64,000 nt of DNA. Origin: Vespula vulgaris (Eukaryota > Arthropoda > Insecta > Hymenoptera > Vespidae). The stretch covers positions 647,501 to 711,500 of the forward strand of contig NC_066604.1 in the NCBI RefSeq assembly GCF_905475345.1, given 5' to 3'. Below the pieces are notes generated by a model. That model did not search any database. It saw nothing but the letters and a program-made list of their open reading frames with translations, and was not told the DNA's origin. The translations under genes were made by a program, and so were the position numbers. Positions 1 through 12,345 of this stretch are shown here, piece by piece. Position 1 is the stretch's first letter. Every line of letters begins with the position of its first letter.

Positions 1-952
1 AGAGACATTTTTAGTTTATAGATTAATTATATCTAACAGGTGTTATATTCTCATCGAAGTTAAGTTCGTATGTATCTATCATATGTATTGTTTAATTATC
101 GAATTGTTGGGTTTTAGGGATTTCATTATTTTCGATCGGATTGTATCTGTTTACAATTAATAAGAAATGTTTAAAATGATCCTCTTTTATTATGTCTGTA
201 ATCTGTAATTGATATATCTAATGAAATAATTTTTTTATTATTTTTTTGAATCTGATAACTCATAAATATAACGTACGTATACACTGTTCAATAATACGAT
301 AGATAGACGTTATATATGTACATGTTAGATCGTTCAGACGAATTATGTTTTAGTTATCACGCAGTAAATCTTCGAACTTAATTTTCTTCAGAAATTAACG
401 TTTCGGATAAGCGAATTTTGTTCTGTATTCTTTTTTTTTCTATGAGGAATCACCTTGTACTCATTTGTATCTGTTATTTGATTCTGTATATATATATATA
501 TACATTCATATATACATATATACATATATATATATATATATCTTCAATGTGTAAGATAATTAGAATGGAATTAGGTGAAAAGTGTGTAAATATATATTTC
601 GAAAGAAATAGAACTAAGTGAATAAACTAAGTGACAAGTGTATTTCAACATTGTACATGTGTCGCTTTAACGCTTCGAAAATCTTCCAAGGAACACATGT
701 GTTTTTTTTTATTCTTCTTCCTGCTGTTCTCGTCTACGCCTGTAGAGAACACGCGTATCTTACTTACACACGACATACGATTTCTTTAAAGAAAAAAAAA
801 AAAAAAGAAAGGAGAAAAGAGATAAAAGAAAAACACGATCATAGACATTCTTCTGATAAAGGAAAATATAATTTAAAAAAAAAGCAAAATGCGATGCTTA
901 TTAATGTCAATTATAATAACAATAATAACAACCAAATACAAATCTGAGAAAA
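1..952. other. A/T-rich sequence without a gene
   Basis: No reading frame here looks like protein. The short frames are T-rich or follow an (AT/ATAC) run at about 487-540 and A-runs near 790-885. No tRNA-like box or splice-framed exon was seen. Confidence 0.6.
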
Positions 953-1066
953 AATATAACAACAACAATAATAATAATAATAACTAGATGCAAGTCTAAG
1001 AAAAAGTGTAATGATGATGATGATAACGATGATGACGATGATGATGATGATGATGATGATGATGAC

Positions 1067-1135
<69 letters not shown>

Positions 1136-1206
1136 CAGATACAAGCCTAAGAAAAAATACAATAATGATAATATTAATAACTAGACACAAATCTGAGAAA
1201 CAATTA

Positions 1207-1279
<73 letters not shown>

Positions 1280-1284
1280 GCAAT
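953..1284. repeat. Cluster of three triplet microsatellites
   Basis: Three different triplet arrays lie side by side: AAC/AAT at about 955-985, GAT/GAC at about 1012-1134, and AAT at about 1207-1279. They are separated by a recurring short spacer resembling CTAGA(T/C)(G/A)CAAGTCTAAGAA at about 985, 1136 and 1183. The recurring spacer suggests one ancestral unit whose triplet cores expanded independently. Long poly-I, poly-H and poly-L frames across this block are artefacts of the repeats. Confidence 0.85.
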
Positions 1285-2046
1285 AAAGTGACATCAATGA
1301 TAAAAAAATTATAATATCATGAAAAATTAGAAATAATTCTGTATCGTTTTATCGATCAGAGGAAACATACCACACAACGATATTCATCAATATATTCGCA
1401 CACTATAATTATATTCAAACTCACATAAGTAGAGTTATCATATAAGTGTAGAAATCTCTAATCCTGAACACGCTATCACAAGAGAATTCCTAAATACTCT
1501 ATAAAGAAACAAATATAAAGAAAAAGAAAACACTCTTTGAAATCACAGAGTCCACGTGATTTTCTATTACTAATCAGATACAAAAAAACCTGAGAAGATA
1601 AATACGATATCAATATCCAAAACACAACTCAAAAACACCAACAAACACAATAACGAAAAAGACAATAACAACGATAACAACGATAGCGACAACTAATCGT
1701 AATAATAATACTAATCGTAACAACAAGAAGAACAATAATAATTTGAATCTAAAAACTGAGTGTCTTTCAAGTATGTTCCAGACGATTTTTCTTCTCTCGA
1801 AGATTCTTTATCCCTCTCTTTTCCACTTTACGAAGACGAGTACCTTTCTCTTCTGTATCCTTCTCACTTCTACTTTGAAAGATTCGTCTTCTCGATTGGG
1901 CCCAACCGAAATCATGCCGAAGGAGAAAAGAAAAAAGAATGAGACGAACTTTTTACGAATCTTTCTCTCTCTCTTTTCTCGAGTAAACCCCGACGTGGTG
2001 TCGGGTAGGAAAGATTTGCTGAGACGTTCAAGAGAAAGAAAGAGAG

Positions 2047-2048
<2 letters not shown>
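1285..2048. other. A-rich spacer, then pyrimidine-rich sequence; no gene
   Basis: The first part is A/C-rich with scattered CAA and AAT motifs. After 1780 it becomes CT-rich. A small inverted repeat, CCCGAC/GTCGGG, lies near 1989-2004. Frames across it are low-complexity and lack credible splice boundaries. Confidence 0.5.

Positions 2049-2129
<81 letters not shown>
2049..2129. repeat. (GA)n microsatellite
   Basis: An almost pure GA tract of about 80 bp is interrupted once by AGAAG. Such tracts are potential GAGA-factor-type binding platforms in insects, but no function is shown here. Confidence 0.9.
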
Positions 2130-2131
<2 letters not shown>

Positions 2132-2279
2132 GAAAAAGGGCGTCGGAAGATGCGAGGGAGAAATGAGAAAGAGAGAGACAGAGAAGGGTCTCGATGGGTA
2201 GGGTAAAGGACTCGAAGGGGTGGGGTGGTAGTAGTGGGGGGAGGTGGGTCAAAGAGGAACGGAGAGAAAGAAAGAAAGA

Positions 2280-2440
2280 AAGAGAAAGAGAGAGAAACGA
2301 CTACGGACGAGCACGGTCGTCGGAAGGCCTTTTAAATCGCCGCTCACAGGGGGATTTAAAAATGGCCGTAGCCAGCTCGCCGCTCGTCCTTGGCCTTAGC
2401 ACGATGGTGCCGGCATGCATCAGCTGACCGGTTTTGGAGG
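2280..2440. other. G/C-richer non-repetitive patch with an inverted repeat
   Basis: This is a short island of complex sequence between GA and CT tracts. TTTTAAATC at 2330-2338 and GATTTAAAA at 2353-2361 form a perfect 9-bp inverted repeat with a 14-nt spacer. The patch could be a regulatory element or a noncoding exon. No protein homology is recognisable. Confidence 0.4.
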
Positions 2441-2673
2441 GAAAAGCGCGGATTTCTCGTTCGTTCCTTCGTTGCTTCCTTCCTTCGTTCGCTTGTTCGT
2501 TCGCTCGTACGGAAAATCGTACTTTTTTTATCTTCTTTTATCTCTTTTCACCTTCTTCATCTTTTTCATCTCTTTTCTTTTTTTCTTCTTCTTCCTCCTC
2601 CTCCTCCTCCTCTTACTTCTTTCTTTCTTTTATTTTTTTCGTTTCTCTTTTGTGTCGTCGGTTTCTTTCTTTG

Positions 2674-2713
<40 letters not shown>

Positions 2714-3489
2714 TGTATGTATGTATGTATGTATGTATGTATGTATAATCCCTCGTTAGAAAGTTTTATTCGAAATAATACTTACTTACATCCACTTCAA
2801 ATTGACGTGATATTAAACAGTACAAAAAAAAAGTTCGAAAAAACCAAACAAACACACATTGTTCATATAAATCATACATTGTTTCGATATTTCGAACGTT
2901 CCTGATTGAATCGATTGTTCTTTTTGTTTCTATTTTCTTTTTTTTTTTTTCTTTTCTTTACTTTTTCAAGAACGAATTATAAATGAAAATAAAGTTGCAT
3001 TCGACGAATGCATCGTGTGCGCATCGTGTGCCTGTATGCACTTATATTTTTTCGAACAATCAACGGATATCATTAGAATTCGTTAGGTAATAATTAACAT
3101 ATGGCATGTATTTATTTATATCTTCTCAAAAAATTAAGGAGTATCATTAAGATTCATTAGATAACGATTAACGACTAATTATGAATAAAAATTGTATTGA
3201 CTTTTTCTAACTCGCGAAAATTTTTCGAATAATTTAAAATGATCGTCGTTGTTGTCATCATCGTCGAATAATATCCAACTCTAATTTCATTCGAGATTAG
3301 ATATTTGAAAATATATTTAGCAAATCTTGTTTATTATTATATACGAGAATTAACGTGATAATCTTTATGAATGATACATCTTTGTTTGGTTTTAGTACGG
3401 ATAACCGACATTATTATCGTACACACTAGTTAGAAACTTTATCTAATCGGATAAAGATAATTCTATCTACGTATAGGTATAACGTTTAA
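2441..3489. repeat. Pyrimidine-rich block with TCC, CT and GTAT arrays, then A/T spacer
   Basis: Contains (TTCG)-like steps at 2455-2510, TCC triplets at about 2590-2612, a CT tract at about 2680-2710 and a GTAT array at about 2711-2747. From 2750 to 3489 the DNA is A/T-rich unique sequence with no supported gene. Confidence 0.7.
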
Positions 3490-4020
3490 AGAAACGGTTC
3501 TTTTTTTCTTCTTTTCCTTTTCTCTTTTAAATTGAAAAAAGAAAAGAAAGGAAGAAGAATCCAAGAAGAATAATAAAAGATAGAAATAATAGAAAAAGAT
3601 TTTCATTTTAGAACGCGTACTTAACCTAGCTTAACATATGCGTCTAAGTATCGCGTAAGTACTATGTTCGTATTTGTTTCAAACAAACAAACAAACAAAC
3701 AAACAAACAAGAAAAGAAATCCAAAAAAACTGATGAAATATAAAAGTAGTTCCGGTTTAGAGTACTTGTACATAACCTAACATAAATACGCATATAAGTA
3801 CTACGTTGAATTACTACGTTCATACGTTTTTTTAAACAAGGAAAAAAAAAAAAGAAAAAAGAAGAAAGAATCCAAGAAGACTAATAAAAGATAGAAATAG
3901 TTCCGTTGAAACAAATTTTCGTTTTGGAGTACCTGTACATAACCTAACTAACATACATACGCGTTTAAGTACTACGTGAGTAAAAAGTACTACGTCCATA
4001 CTCGATTTTCGTATGTAAAG
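3490..4020. repeat. Three tandem diverged copies of a ~150-200 bp unit
   Basis: Each copy contains an A-rich GAAGAAGAATCCAAGAAGA-like stretch, then AATAAAAGATAGAAATA, then a core with TAACCTA(A/G)C followed by ACGC(A/G)T(T/C)TAAGTA. Cores begin near 3600, 3755 and 3930. Differences in length come from a CAAA expansion at 3681-3710 and an A-run at 3841. The single AACCTAAC per unit is not a telomere array. Confidence 0.75.
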
Positions 4021-4423
4021 AAAAAAGTATTATAGAGAGGAAGGTAGAACGAGATAGAACATGTTCGTAGACAAACCGCTGGAACGACGTCTCTCGACGA
4101 TAGTGTTATGTTAATTTAAGTTTCAAAGGTATTTTTATGCCCCCGACGACTACGTCGGGGCGTAGAGACTCGAAGCGGTTCGTATAGGTTCTATCTCTAT
4201 CTTTCTCTCTCTCTCTCTCTTTTCTTTCTTTTCTCTCTCTGTCTCTCTCTTCTTCATCGATCCAAGACTGGCTCTTTACGGTAATGGTCGAAGGGCTCTT
4301 TTTCGGTCGGGAGTAATGAATTCATGTAAGAGTGTGTGTAGGACGAATCTGTGCAGTCACGTTTGTGTCTGTTTAGTTCCGTGGCTACGTGGTAAGCTCT
4401 TGAGATACGTGAGAAGATATACT

Positions 4424-4476
<53 letters not shown>

Positions 4477-5540
4477 CGCTCTCTTTCTTTCTTTCTTTCT
4501 TTCTTTCGACAGGGATTCTCAAACGGGACAAACCGGCCTGCGTTTCCCGCCAAAATTCCTTCACTCGGTCTCGAGCTTCTTTCGAACGTATTCGAGTATC
4601 TTATTATTCGATCATTTTCATTTCTTTTTTATCTTCTTTTTCTTTAACGATCATCACGATCATCGTTTATTTTATCCCTTTTTTTTTTTTTTATTTGTCG
4701 TGAATAATTGGCTTCGATCATAAATTTTTCGTTCAATTTACTTTTTCTTCTTCTTCTTTCTCTTTTTACTTCGTGAAAGAAAAAATAGCTAGATAGTGTT
4801 CAAAGGATTGAATCTTATAGTCTTCGAAGAAGGTACGATTCTTCGAGAGAACAAAGCGAGTTAACGTGAATTTTAATTGGTTGATAATTTTCTGCAGATA
4901 CAGATGGATCTGCATCTGTACGTGTGGGTATATGTGTTGTTAGATAGATGTGCAGAATGTTTGTCGAATTCTTTCGACGTTTAAAAAATTTCGTTTCGTA
5001 TAAATTAAAATGGAGGGAGATTGATGATTGAACTGATTGCTTTTTTTTTATTTTATTATTATTATTATTATTATTATTTTCCATTTATTATTTTTTCGTT
5101 TTTTTTCTAATTTCATTTATCTTTTTCTTTTTTTTCCTTTTATACTTTATTACCAACTCGATGTTCGACTACCGACAACAGACATTCTTTTACGTAATTG
5201 AATTACGTAACATATCCTCGTTAGAAATTCGTGATCGTTTCACGAAGAAACACATTCGTTGTGACATTCGAGCACGTACTTAGATATAACTATTCAATCG
5301 TGCGTTCATGGATTGACAACGAAGCTTTGAAGCTTCGAAGGGACAGTTAAGCAGATTCAAAAAAGGAATGGTATTTTGGCGCCTTTTTCAAAATGTTCCT
5401 TAGAAAATCGAAAAGTTTCTGTAATACTATCGATTTAATATAATAAACATTATCTTGGCGATTGGTATTATATTAAAAAAAAAAAAAAAAAAAAGAAAAA
5501 GGAAAAGAAAAAGGAAAAGAAAAAGAAAAACATGACACCC
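4021..5540. other. Spacer with a G/C hairpin, CT tracts and ATT array; no gene
   Basis: CCCCGACG at 4141-4148 pairs perfectly with CGTCGGGG at 4153-4160 across a 4-nt loop. CT tracts lie at about 4203-4220 and 4423-4472, a CTTT array at about 4483-4507 and ATT triplets at about 5055-5078. A-rich purine sequence occupies 5474-5530. No coding exon is supported. Confidence 0.6.
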
Positions 5541-5770
5541 GATATTATAATATTATAATATTATAATATTAATTAATAATTATATAATATTATATTAATT
5601 AATATATAATAATTAATATATAATTATATAATCATTATTAATATTAATTAATAATTATATAATATTATATTATAATATTATAATATAATATTATATAATT
5701 AATATCATCATAATATTATATTATAATATTATACAATATAATATAATATTATAATATTATAATATAGATA
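5541..5770. repeat. Pure A/T nested palindrome block
   Basis: About 230 bp consists almost only of A and T, built from TATAATAT, ATTAATTAAT and their complements, with many overlapping inverted repeats. It can extrude hairpins or cruciforms and is a likely unstable or replication-slippage site. It contains no gene. Confidence 0.8.
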
Positions 5771-6185
5771 TACTAGATATATATTTTATCGATATACATT
5801 ATATCAATGTACTCAAATTTGTTCTTGCATGAATTTTCTTTCTTTTTCTTTGCACCATTTTGCTTTTATAGGAATTAAAAAAAAATTACAATCAATATAA
5901 AATATAGATGTCCTAAATATTTTATAACTATTTCATATATATATTATATATTATTTAATAATTATTTATTATTATTACCTATATGTTCGATTACTTTAAA
6001 AAATAAAAAGTATAAGCTCATAAAAAAAAAGAACGATAACACCGACACGAGTCCTCGTATAGTATATTAAATTCTTTTGGCCGATTCTTTTCTATATGTA
6101 TAAATTCTTTTTATGTATAATATTTCTTAGATTCCATAGATACAGTAGATATATTATTTTTTCAACAAATTCTTTTTTCTTCTTA
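5771..6185. other. A/T-rich spacer, no gene seen
   Basis: Unique A/T-rich sequence with no supported exon or RNA gene. Confidence 0.5.
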
Positions 6186-6850
6186 CACAGAATCGAGTGT
6201 ATTTAATCATATCATCATTGTTTACTTCGTTTTATAATTAAACATATATTACTATAGTATTTTTCTTCTTTTTTTTTTTTTTGCTTTTTTTTCTGGTGTA
6301 TTTTTCTTTTGATGCTCTCTTCTTTTTATAATTAAATATATGTTACTTGTATTTTCTTTCTTTTATGTTTTATTTTTAAACATAAAATCGAGTGTATTCA
6401 ATGATATCATTGCTGTTCTTTTTGCTTTACGATTAAACGTATGTTATATTATTTTTTTTTCTTTGTTCTTTTTTTATACAAAATCGGATGTATTCAATAT
6501 CATCGTTGCTCTCTTGATATTATCATTAAACATATGTTCTTTGTATATTTTTTCTCTTCCTTGTTTTTTCTTTCTTTTTTTTTTTACACAAAATCAGATG
6601 TATTCAATATTATCGTTGCTCTCTTGGTATTATAATTAAACATATGTTATTTGTATATATATATTTTTTTTTACACAAAATCAGATGTATTCAATATCAT
6701 CGTCGTTCTCTTAATATTATAATTAAACGTATATTACTTGTATTTTTTTTTTTTTTTTTTTTTTTAATTATCTTTTTTCTTTCGAGATGTCATCGTCTGA
6801 CGTTCTCTTTGTTCTACAATTAAACGTACATTACTTCTACTTTTTATTCT
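6186..6850. repeat. Minisatellite of about six ~95-110 bp units
   Basis: Each unit runs AAATC(G/A)GATGTATTCAAT, AT(A/C)ATCGTTGCTCTCTT, ATTATAATTAAACATATGTTA, then a poly-T run. Unit starts lie near 6189, 6378, 6479, 6589, 6677 and 6786, with a partial unit near 6311. Unit length varies mainly through the poly-T segment. The two short frames here repeat the peptide KSDVFN and are by-products of the array. Confidence 0.85.
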
Positions 6851-7199
6851 TCTTCATTTTTCCTTCATCGTTATCTTCATTAACACAAGGACAATGATTC
6901 CAAAAATTTGTGAAAAAAGAGCGAAACGAAATTTCGACTTTACTATCTCATTAATTCGTAAAGATCCTTGAATTTCCATAGTTTGCCATGGTTCGGGGGA
7001 GAAAAAATAGAGGAGAGATGGTATAAGAAAGAGAACAAGTAAAAGAAACAAAAAAGAAAAGAGGACGAAGAAGAGAAAAGGAAAAAGAGCAAGAGGAGAA
7101 AAGAAAAACAAGAAGAAGAGAAAATAGAAGAAGGAAAGAAAAATGAAAGGTGGAAAGAAAACGTATTTAACAGAATCTACTCCCTCATCTCCGTGTGTC

Positions 7200-7200
<1 letters not shown>
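6851..7200. other. Purine-rich spacer, no gene
   Basis: A long GA/A-rich run occupies 7000-7150. The antisense T/C-rich frame is low-complexity and is not called. Confidence 0.5.
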
Positions 7201-8155
<955 letters not shown>

Positions 8156-8600
8156 GGTAAAATCGTATAAGGGGGTGTTAACTGTGTTATGGCCCTTTCT
8201 AAAATCATTTTTAATCTTTTTTTTATATTTTTTTGGTAAATTGATTTCGTGAACGAATTTTTTTGTTGTTTTTTGTTGTTGTTGTTGTTTTTTTTTATTA
8301 TAATTAATTACATGCTGATATTTAGCAGATAATTTTTATCCTTTTTTTTTGTTTTGTTTTGTTGTTTTGTGCGTTTTCTAGTAATCGTATATGGGAGTGT
8401 TAACTGAATTACGGCATTTTCTAAGATTATTTAAATATTTTTTTTTTTATATTATTCTATAAATCGATTCGATGTACGAATTTTTTTCTTTTTTGTTCTT
8501 TTTCTTTTCTTTTTTTTTTATATAATTAATTATATGCTTCTGTTTAGCGGATAATTTTTCTCTTTTTTTTTTGTTTCTTTTTTCTTTTTTGTTTTTTTTT
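8156..8600. repeat. Direct duplication of a ~220 bp unit
   Basis: The unit reads GGGGGTGTTAACTG, then TTTCTAA(A/G)AT, an (A/G)ATCGATT-like stretch, AC(G/A)AATTTTTTT, TATAATTAATTA(C/T)ATGCT and TTTAGC(A/G)GATAATTTTT, ending in T-rich sequence. Copies start near 8160 and 8395 and are roughly three-quarters identical by eye. Confidence 0.7.
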
Positions 8601-9485
8601 CTTTTTTTCTGATTGGAAGTTTTAAAAAGCTACTCGACATTTTCATATTATTATTAATAGTTTTCTATATGTAGAGTAAAAAAAATTAACGAAAGATTTT
8701 TCTTAAGTATGCTTGCATAACGATTATCTTCTCCTTTGTTGTTCCATTTCTTTGAAAATGTCCTTTCGTGTTCTACGTTCGAAGTCACAACTATTTCTGC
8801 CAACAGTGTTTACTCATAAATCGAAGAAAATAACTTATCAACAGTAATGGAACAAAAAGAGTGGTTAAATCGATCTGTCAGGAATCGAAATTATTATAGA
8901 AAATAAAAAAAGAAAAAAACTTTCATATATTTACATACATATATACATACATGCATACATACATGCATACATACATTTATATTATATATATTATATATAT
9001 TACATTACATACATACATATATATATATATATGATTTCTTTAATTGATTTAAAAATCAACTATATATATTATTATTATCATTATAAACAATATATTATTA
9101 TTATTATTACCGTTATAAAACATTATTATTATAATTATAATTATTATAAAAAATTGTCTAGCCCAATACAATTTGAAATCTTTTCACAAATAATATTCAT
9201 AGATCGTTCATATACTTTCTACATTTTATTGTCTCTTTCGACCTTATTTGTTGTGAATAACGCAAATCTGTCTTTCCAAGAAGGTCTCTCTCTCGTCACT
9301 TGACGATATTTCGTGAAACTCACCCAGCAATTCGTACACCGAAAATACCAACAAAAAATTATACCAAACATAAAGAAGATGAAGAAGAAGAAACAATACG
9401 GGATAGAACAACGGACTCGTTTCCGTTTCGCATAAATCGTACGGATTGTGTACCGTGGATCAGGAACAACCACTTGTGAAGGACA
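8601..9485. other. A/T-rich spacer with ATAC microsatellite; no gene
   Basis: An (ATAC/ATGC)n array lies at about 8932-9030 and ATT-rich sequence at 9065-9150. No exon is supported. Confidence 0.55.
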
Positions 9486-9511
9486 AAGCGGTACATATCC
9501 AATGAGATCCA

Positions 9512-9550
<39 letters not shown>

Positions 9551-10800
9551 GTTCTCTCTTTTTTTCTTTTTTTTTCATTTCACGTTAAAAGACATTTATA
9601 TTTAAACGTGATTGAAATGTTAAAGTACCGAAACATCATTTTCGACAAATGAGGGATAATAAGGGTTTTACCCAACCATCTCTTCCAACAATTCCCAGTA
9701 AAGAATATTTCTACCAAAACCTATTAGCCAATACTAACAAAACTTTATAGTATTTCGTTCGGAACAAGTTTTCTCTAATTCTTTGTCAAAGAAACGTCCT
9801 TAGAGTTAATGTTCCAACATTATACTAGAAATATACAAAGTGAGCTAAGTGTAATAAAATGGTTAATACAACTACCATTTCAAATAATTCTACGTTGTTG
9901 TACAGTTGTACAGCTATAAACATCATTATTAGATGGGTTTTTCAGGTCGGAATCATTTTTACCATTACAGTCCCATGGCAAAATATTTGTGACATCTTTG
10001 AAAGACTTTCTTCCAAGGACGTACATGAGTTTTGTACATGTAAAAAGATACACGTTTGTAATAATCTTTTTTTTTTCTTTTGAAAAATCTGTATTATTTA
10101 TAAATCGTAGACATTTTTTTATCAGAACGAATATTTGTCAAAAATAACGGCATATGTCCAATCAGATTTATTTCTCTCTCTCTCTTTCTCTTTTTTTATT
10201 CCATATTAAAAGACATTTGTATCTAAACGTGATTGAAATATTAAATATAGAAAGATCAATTTCGACAAATAAGGAATAATAATCGTTTTATGCGAACGTC
10301 CTTTCCAACAATTCTCAGTAAAGAATATTTCTACTGAAACTTATTGGTCAATACTAAAAAAATCTTTATAGTATTTCGTTCGGAACAAGTTTTCTCTAAT
10401 TCTTTGTCAAAGGAACGTCCTTAGAATCAATGTTCCAGTATTATACTAGAAATATACAAAGTGAGCTAAGTGTAATAAAATGGTTAATACAACTACCATT
10501 TCAAATAATTCTACGTTGTTGTACAGTATGACTGCTATAAACATCATTATTAGATGGGTTTTTCAGGTCGGAATCATTTTTACCATTACAGTCCCATGGC
10601 AAAATATTTGTGACATCTTTGAAAGACTTTCTTTCAAAGTATGACTGCTATAAACACCATTATTAGATGGGTTTTTCGGATAAGAATTATTTTTGCCACT
10701 ATGGTCCCATGTCTAAATATTTGTGACACGTTTGGGAGACCTTTTCTTAATGGCGTACATGACTTTTTGGGCAAAAAATGGAAAGGTACACTTTTTTCAA
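9486..10800. repeat. Large tandem duplication with a third partial copy
   Basis: A unit of about 490-590 bp beginning near 9486 recurs near 10146 at an offset of roughly 620 bp, with high identity across GTATTTCGTTCGGAACAAG and AGTGAGCTAAGTGTAATAAA. The end of the second copy is followed by a third partial copy. ATGACTGCTATAAACA(T/C)C occurs at 10528 and again at 10641, a local unit of 113 bp. Each copy carries a short ATG frame, for example 9859-10083 and 10641-10844, with shared residues such as INxIIRWVF and ICDxF. I do not recognise a protein family. It may be the body of an undescribed mobile element or a decayed gene fragment. Confidence 0.75.
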
Positions 10801-11959
10801 CACTGCTATACAATAAAAGGATAATTTCTACTATTATCAATTAATATTAATATTAAAACGTAAAAAAGAAATAAAAAATACAATTTATTCGGAAAATAGA
10901 AGGGAGTTACCCATGGAGTCGTATTTTTGAAATTTGGTTTCTTAAGTGCATACAAAAGGACGAACTTTGATATTTGTTTTATTACTTTTCGTGAAAAGAA
11001 TGGTTTTTAATCCTTCTTTAAAAAAAAAAAAGAAAGAAAGAAAGAAGAAGTAGAAAAAGAAAAAAAGAAAATCAAAAACAAAGAAGGGAAAGAAAAATGT
11101 GTAACATTTTTAAAGAAAAAACGATTCGAAGGGGATTCTTAAATTTAATATAATACATATAATGCTATGAAAAAGTATTGGATCGGTCGGTTTAATAATT
11201 TCCAAATAAAAATTTGGAAATATTTTTGAATAATTTCCAAGATAATATTTATAATGGATCTTCAGTTGGCGAAACAATTGAGTTAATTATTTTTTATGTT
11301 TATGTTTATTAATCGTCCAAGCCTCTTTCTCAACTTCGTGTCTAAAAAAAAAATTTTATTTATTTTTATAAAGCGAGTTGATGATCGAACGGATCAATTT
11401 TGCAATTAAAACGTTTTGCATTATTTATAAAATTGATATTATTATTTCAATAAATGGAATCGTTAGCGACGTTTAATATAGTTTCTATCGTCTTATAAGT
11501 ATTCACAATCGAAATTTTATTTTTGTTTTCTTTTATTTTTTTAAATCGGTCTATATAGGGTGATACAAATCTTTAGCATTTGATGTTTCGAATGAATTCA
11601 TTAAAAGTTAATAAATTCAACAAAATTACAACGAAATTTATTTACTTACGTGGACGACACATAATATTTGAAGAGAGGGGAGGGGAGATATCGATTTTAT
11701 CGAAATTTTTTACAAAATATATTAAATAACGAATAGAATTCAGAAACGATGCATTAAGCACGATTGTTAAAGATAATTCTTTGTTTAAATTTTAAATCAT
11801 AAGCTAATTCGGATTACATGATGATATACATTTCTTTTTTTTCGACTTGTAATATTTTCAAAATTTAATCAATAATTTAATAATTGAATAATTAATTAAT
11901 TGATCGAATGAATAAATAATTAAATTTTAATTAGATATGAAACAAGAAAAAAATATATG
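10801..11959. other. A/T-rich sequence, no gene seen
   Basis: Unique A/T-rich DNA with an A-rich run at 11020-11100. There are no supported exons. Confidence 0.5.
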
Positions 11960-12345
11960 TTTAATTATAAAAGCATTTAAACAAATATTACAATATCAAG
12001 ATAAAAATTAAAAAATGGTTCTAGATTTTTATAAAAAAAAGAAAAGTAAAGAAAAAAAAGATTCCTTTTTTAATTAAATTTCAAACAAAAAGTCATCTCT
12101 CTCGAATTGTCCGACTCCCATAACACTCCGATAATTCAGTGTGTTATCACCCAAATAAAAAAAAAAAATAATAATAATAAAATAAAGAAAATAACAAAAA
12201 GAAGATTTTCAACGTAACAGAAAGAAAAAAAATTATTTCCTTCGATTCCCATAAAATAGGATCTCTAGAGAGATCTAGCAATAAATTCAACAATAATTTC
12301 CACAAATTCGTTCGCATAAATCGAAAAATATTATTAAACGTCAAA
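11960..12345. repeat. Dispersed repeat copy 1
   Basis: Shares an ordered set of motifs with 15940-16315: ATCAAGATAAAAATTAAAAAAT, an A-rich run, a CA/GTCAT segment, AACAAAAAGAA, CAATTATTTC-like and CGCATAxCxxAATAAATCGAA-like. This suggests an old dispersed repeat family. Function is unknown. Confidence 0.5.

Noticed and set aside
911..1283. Long poly-Ile, poly-His and poly-Leu reading frames
   Set aside because: They are translations of GAT and AAT triplet arrays, open in several frames at once.
3600..3960. AACCTAAC motifs as telomeric (TTAGG)n
   Set aside because: Only one motif occurs per ~155-bp unit, and there is no tandem TTAGG array.
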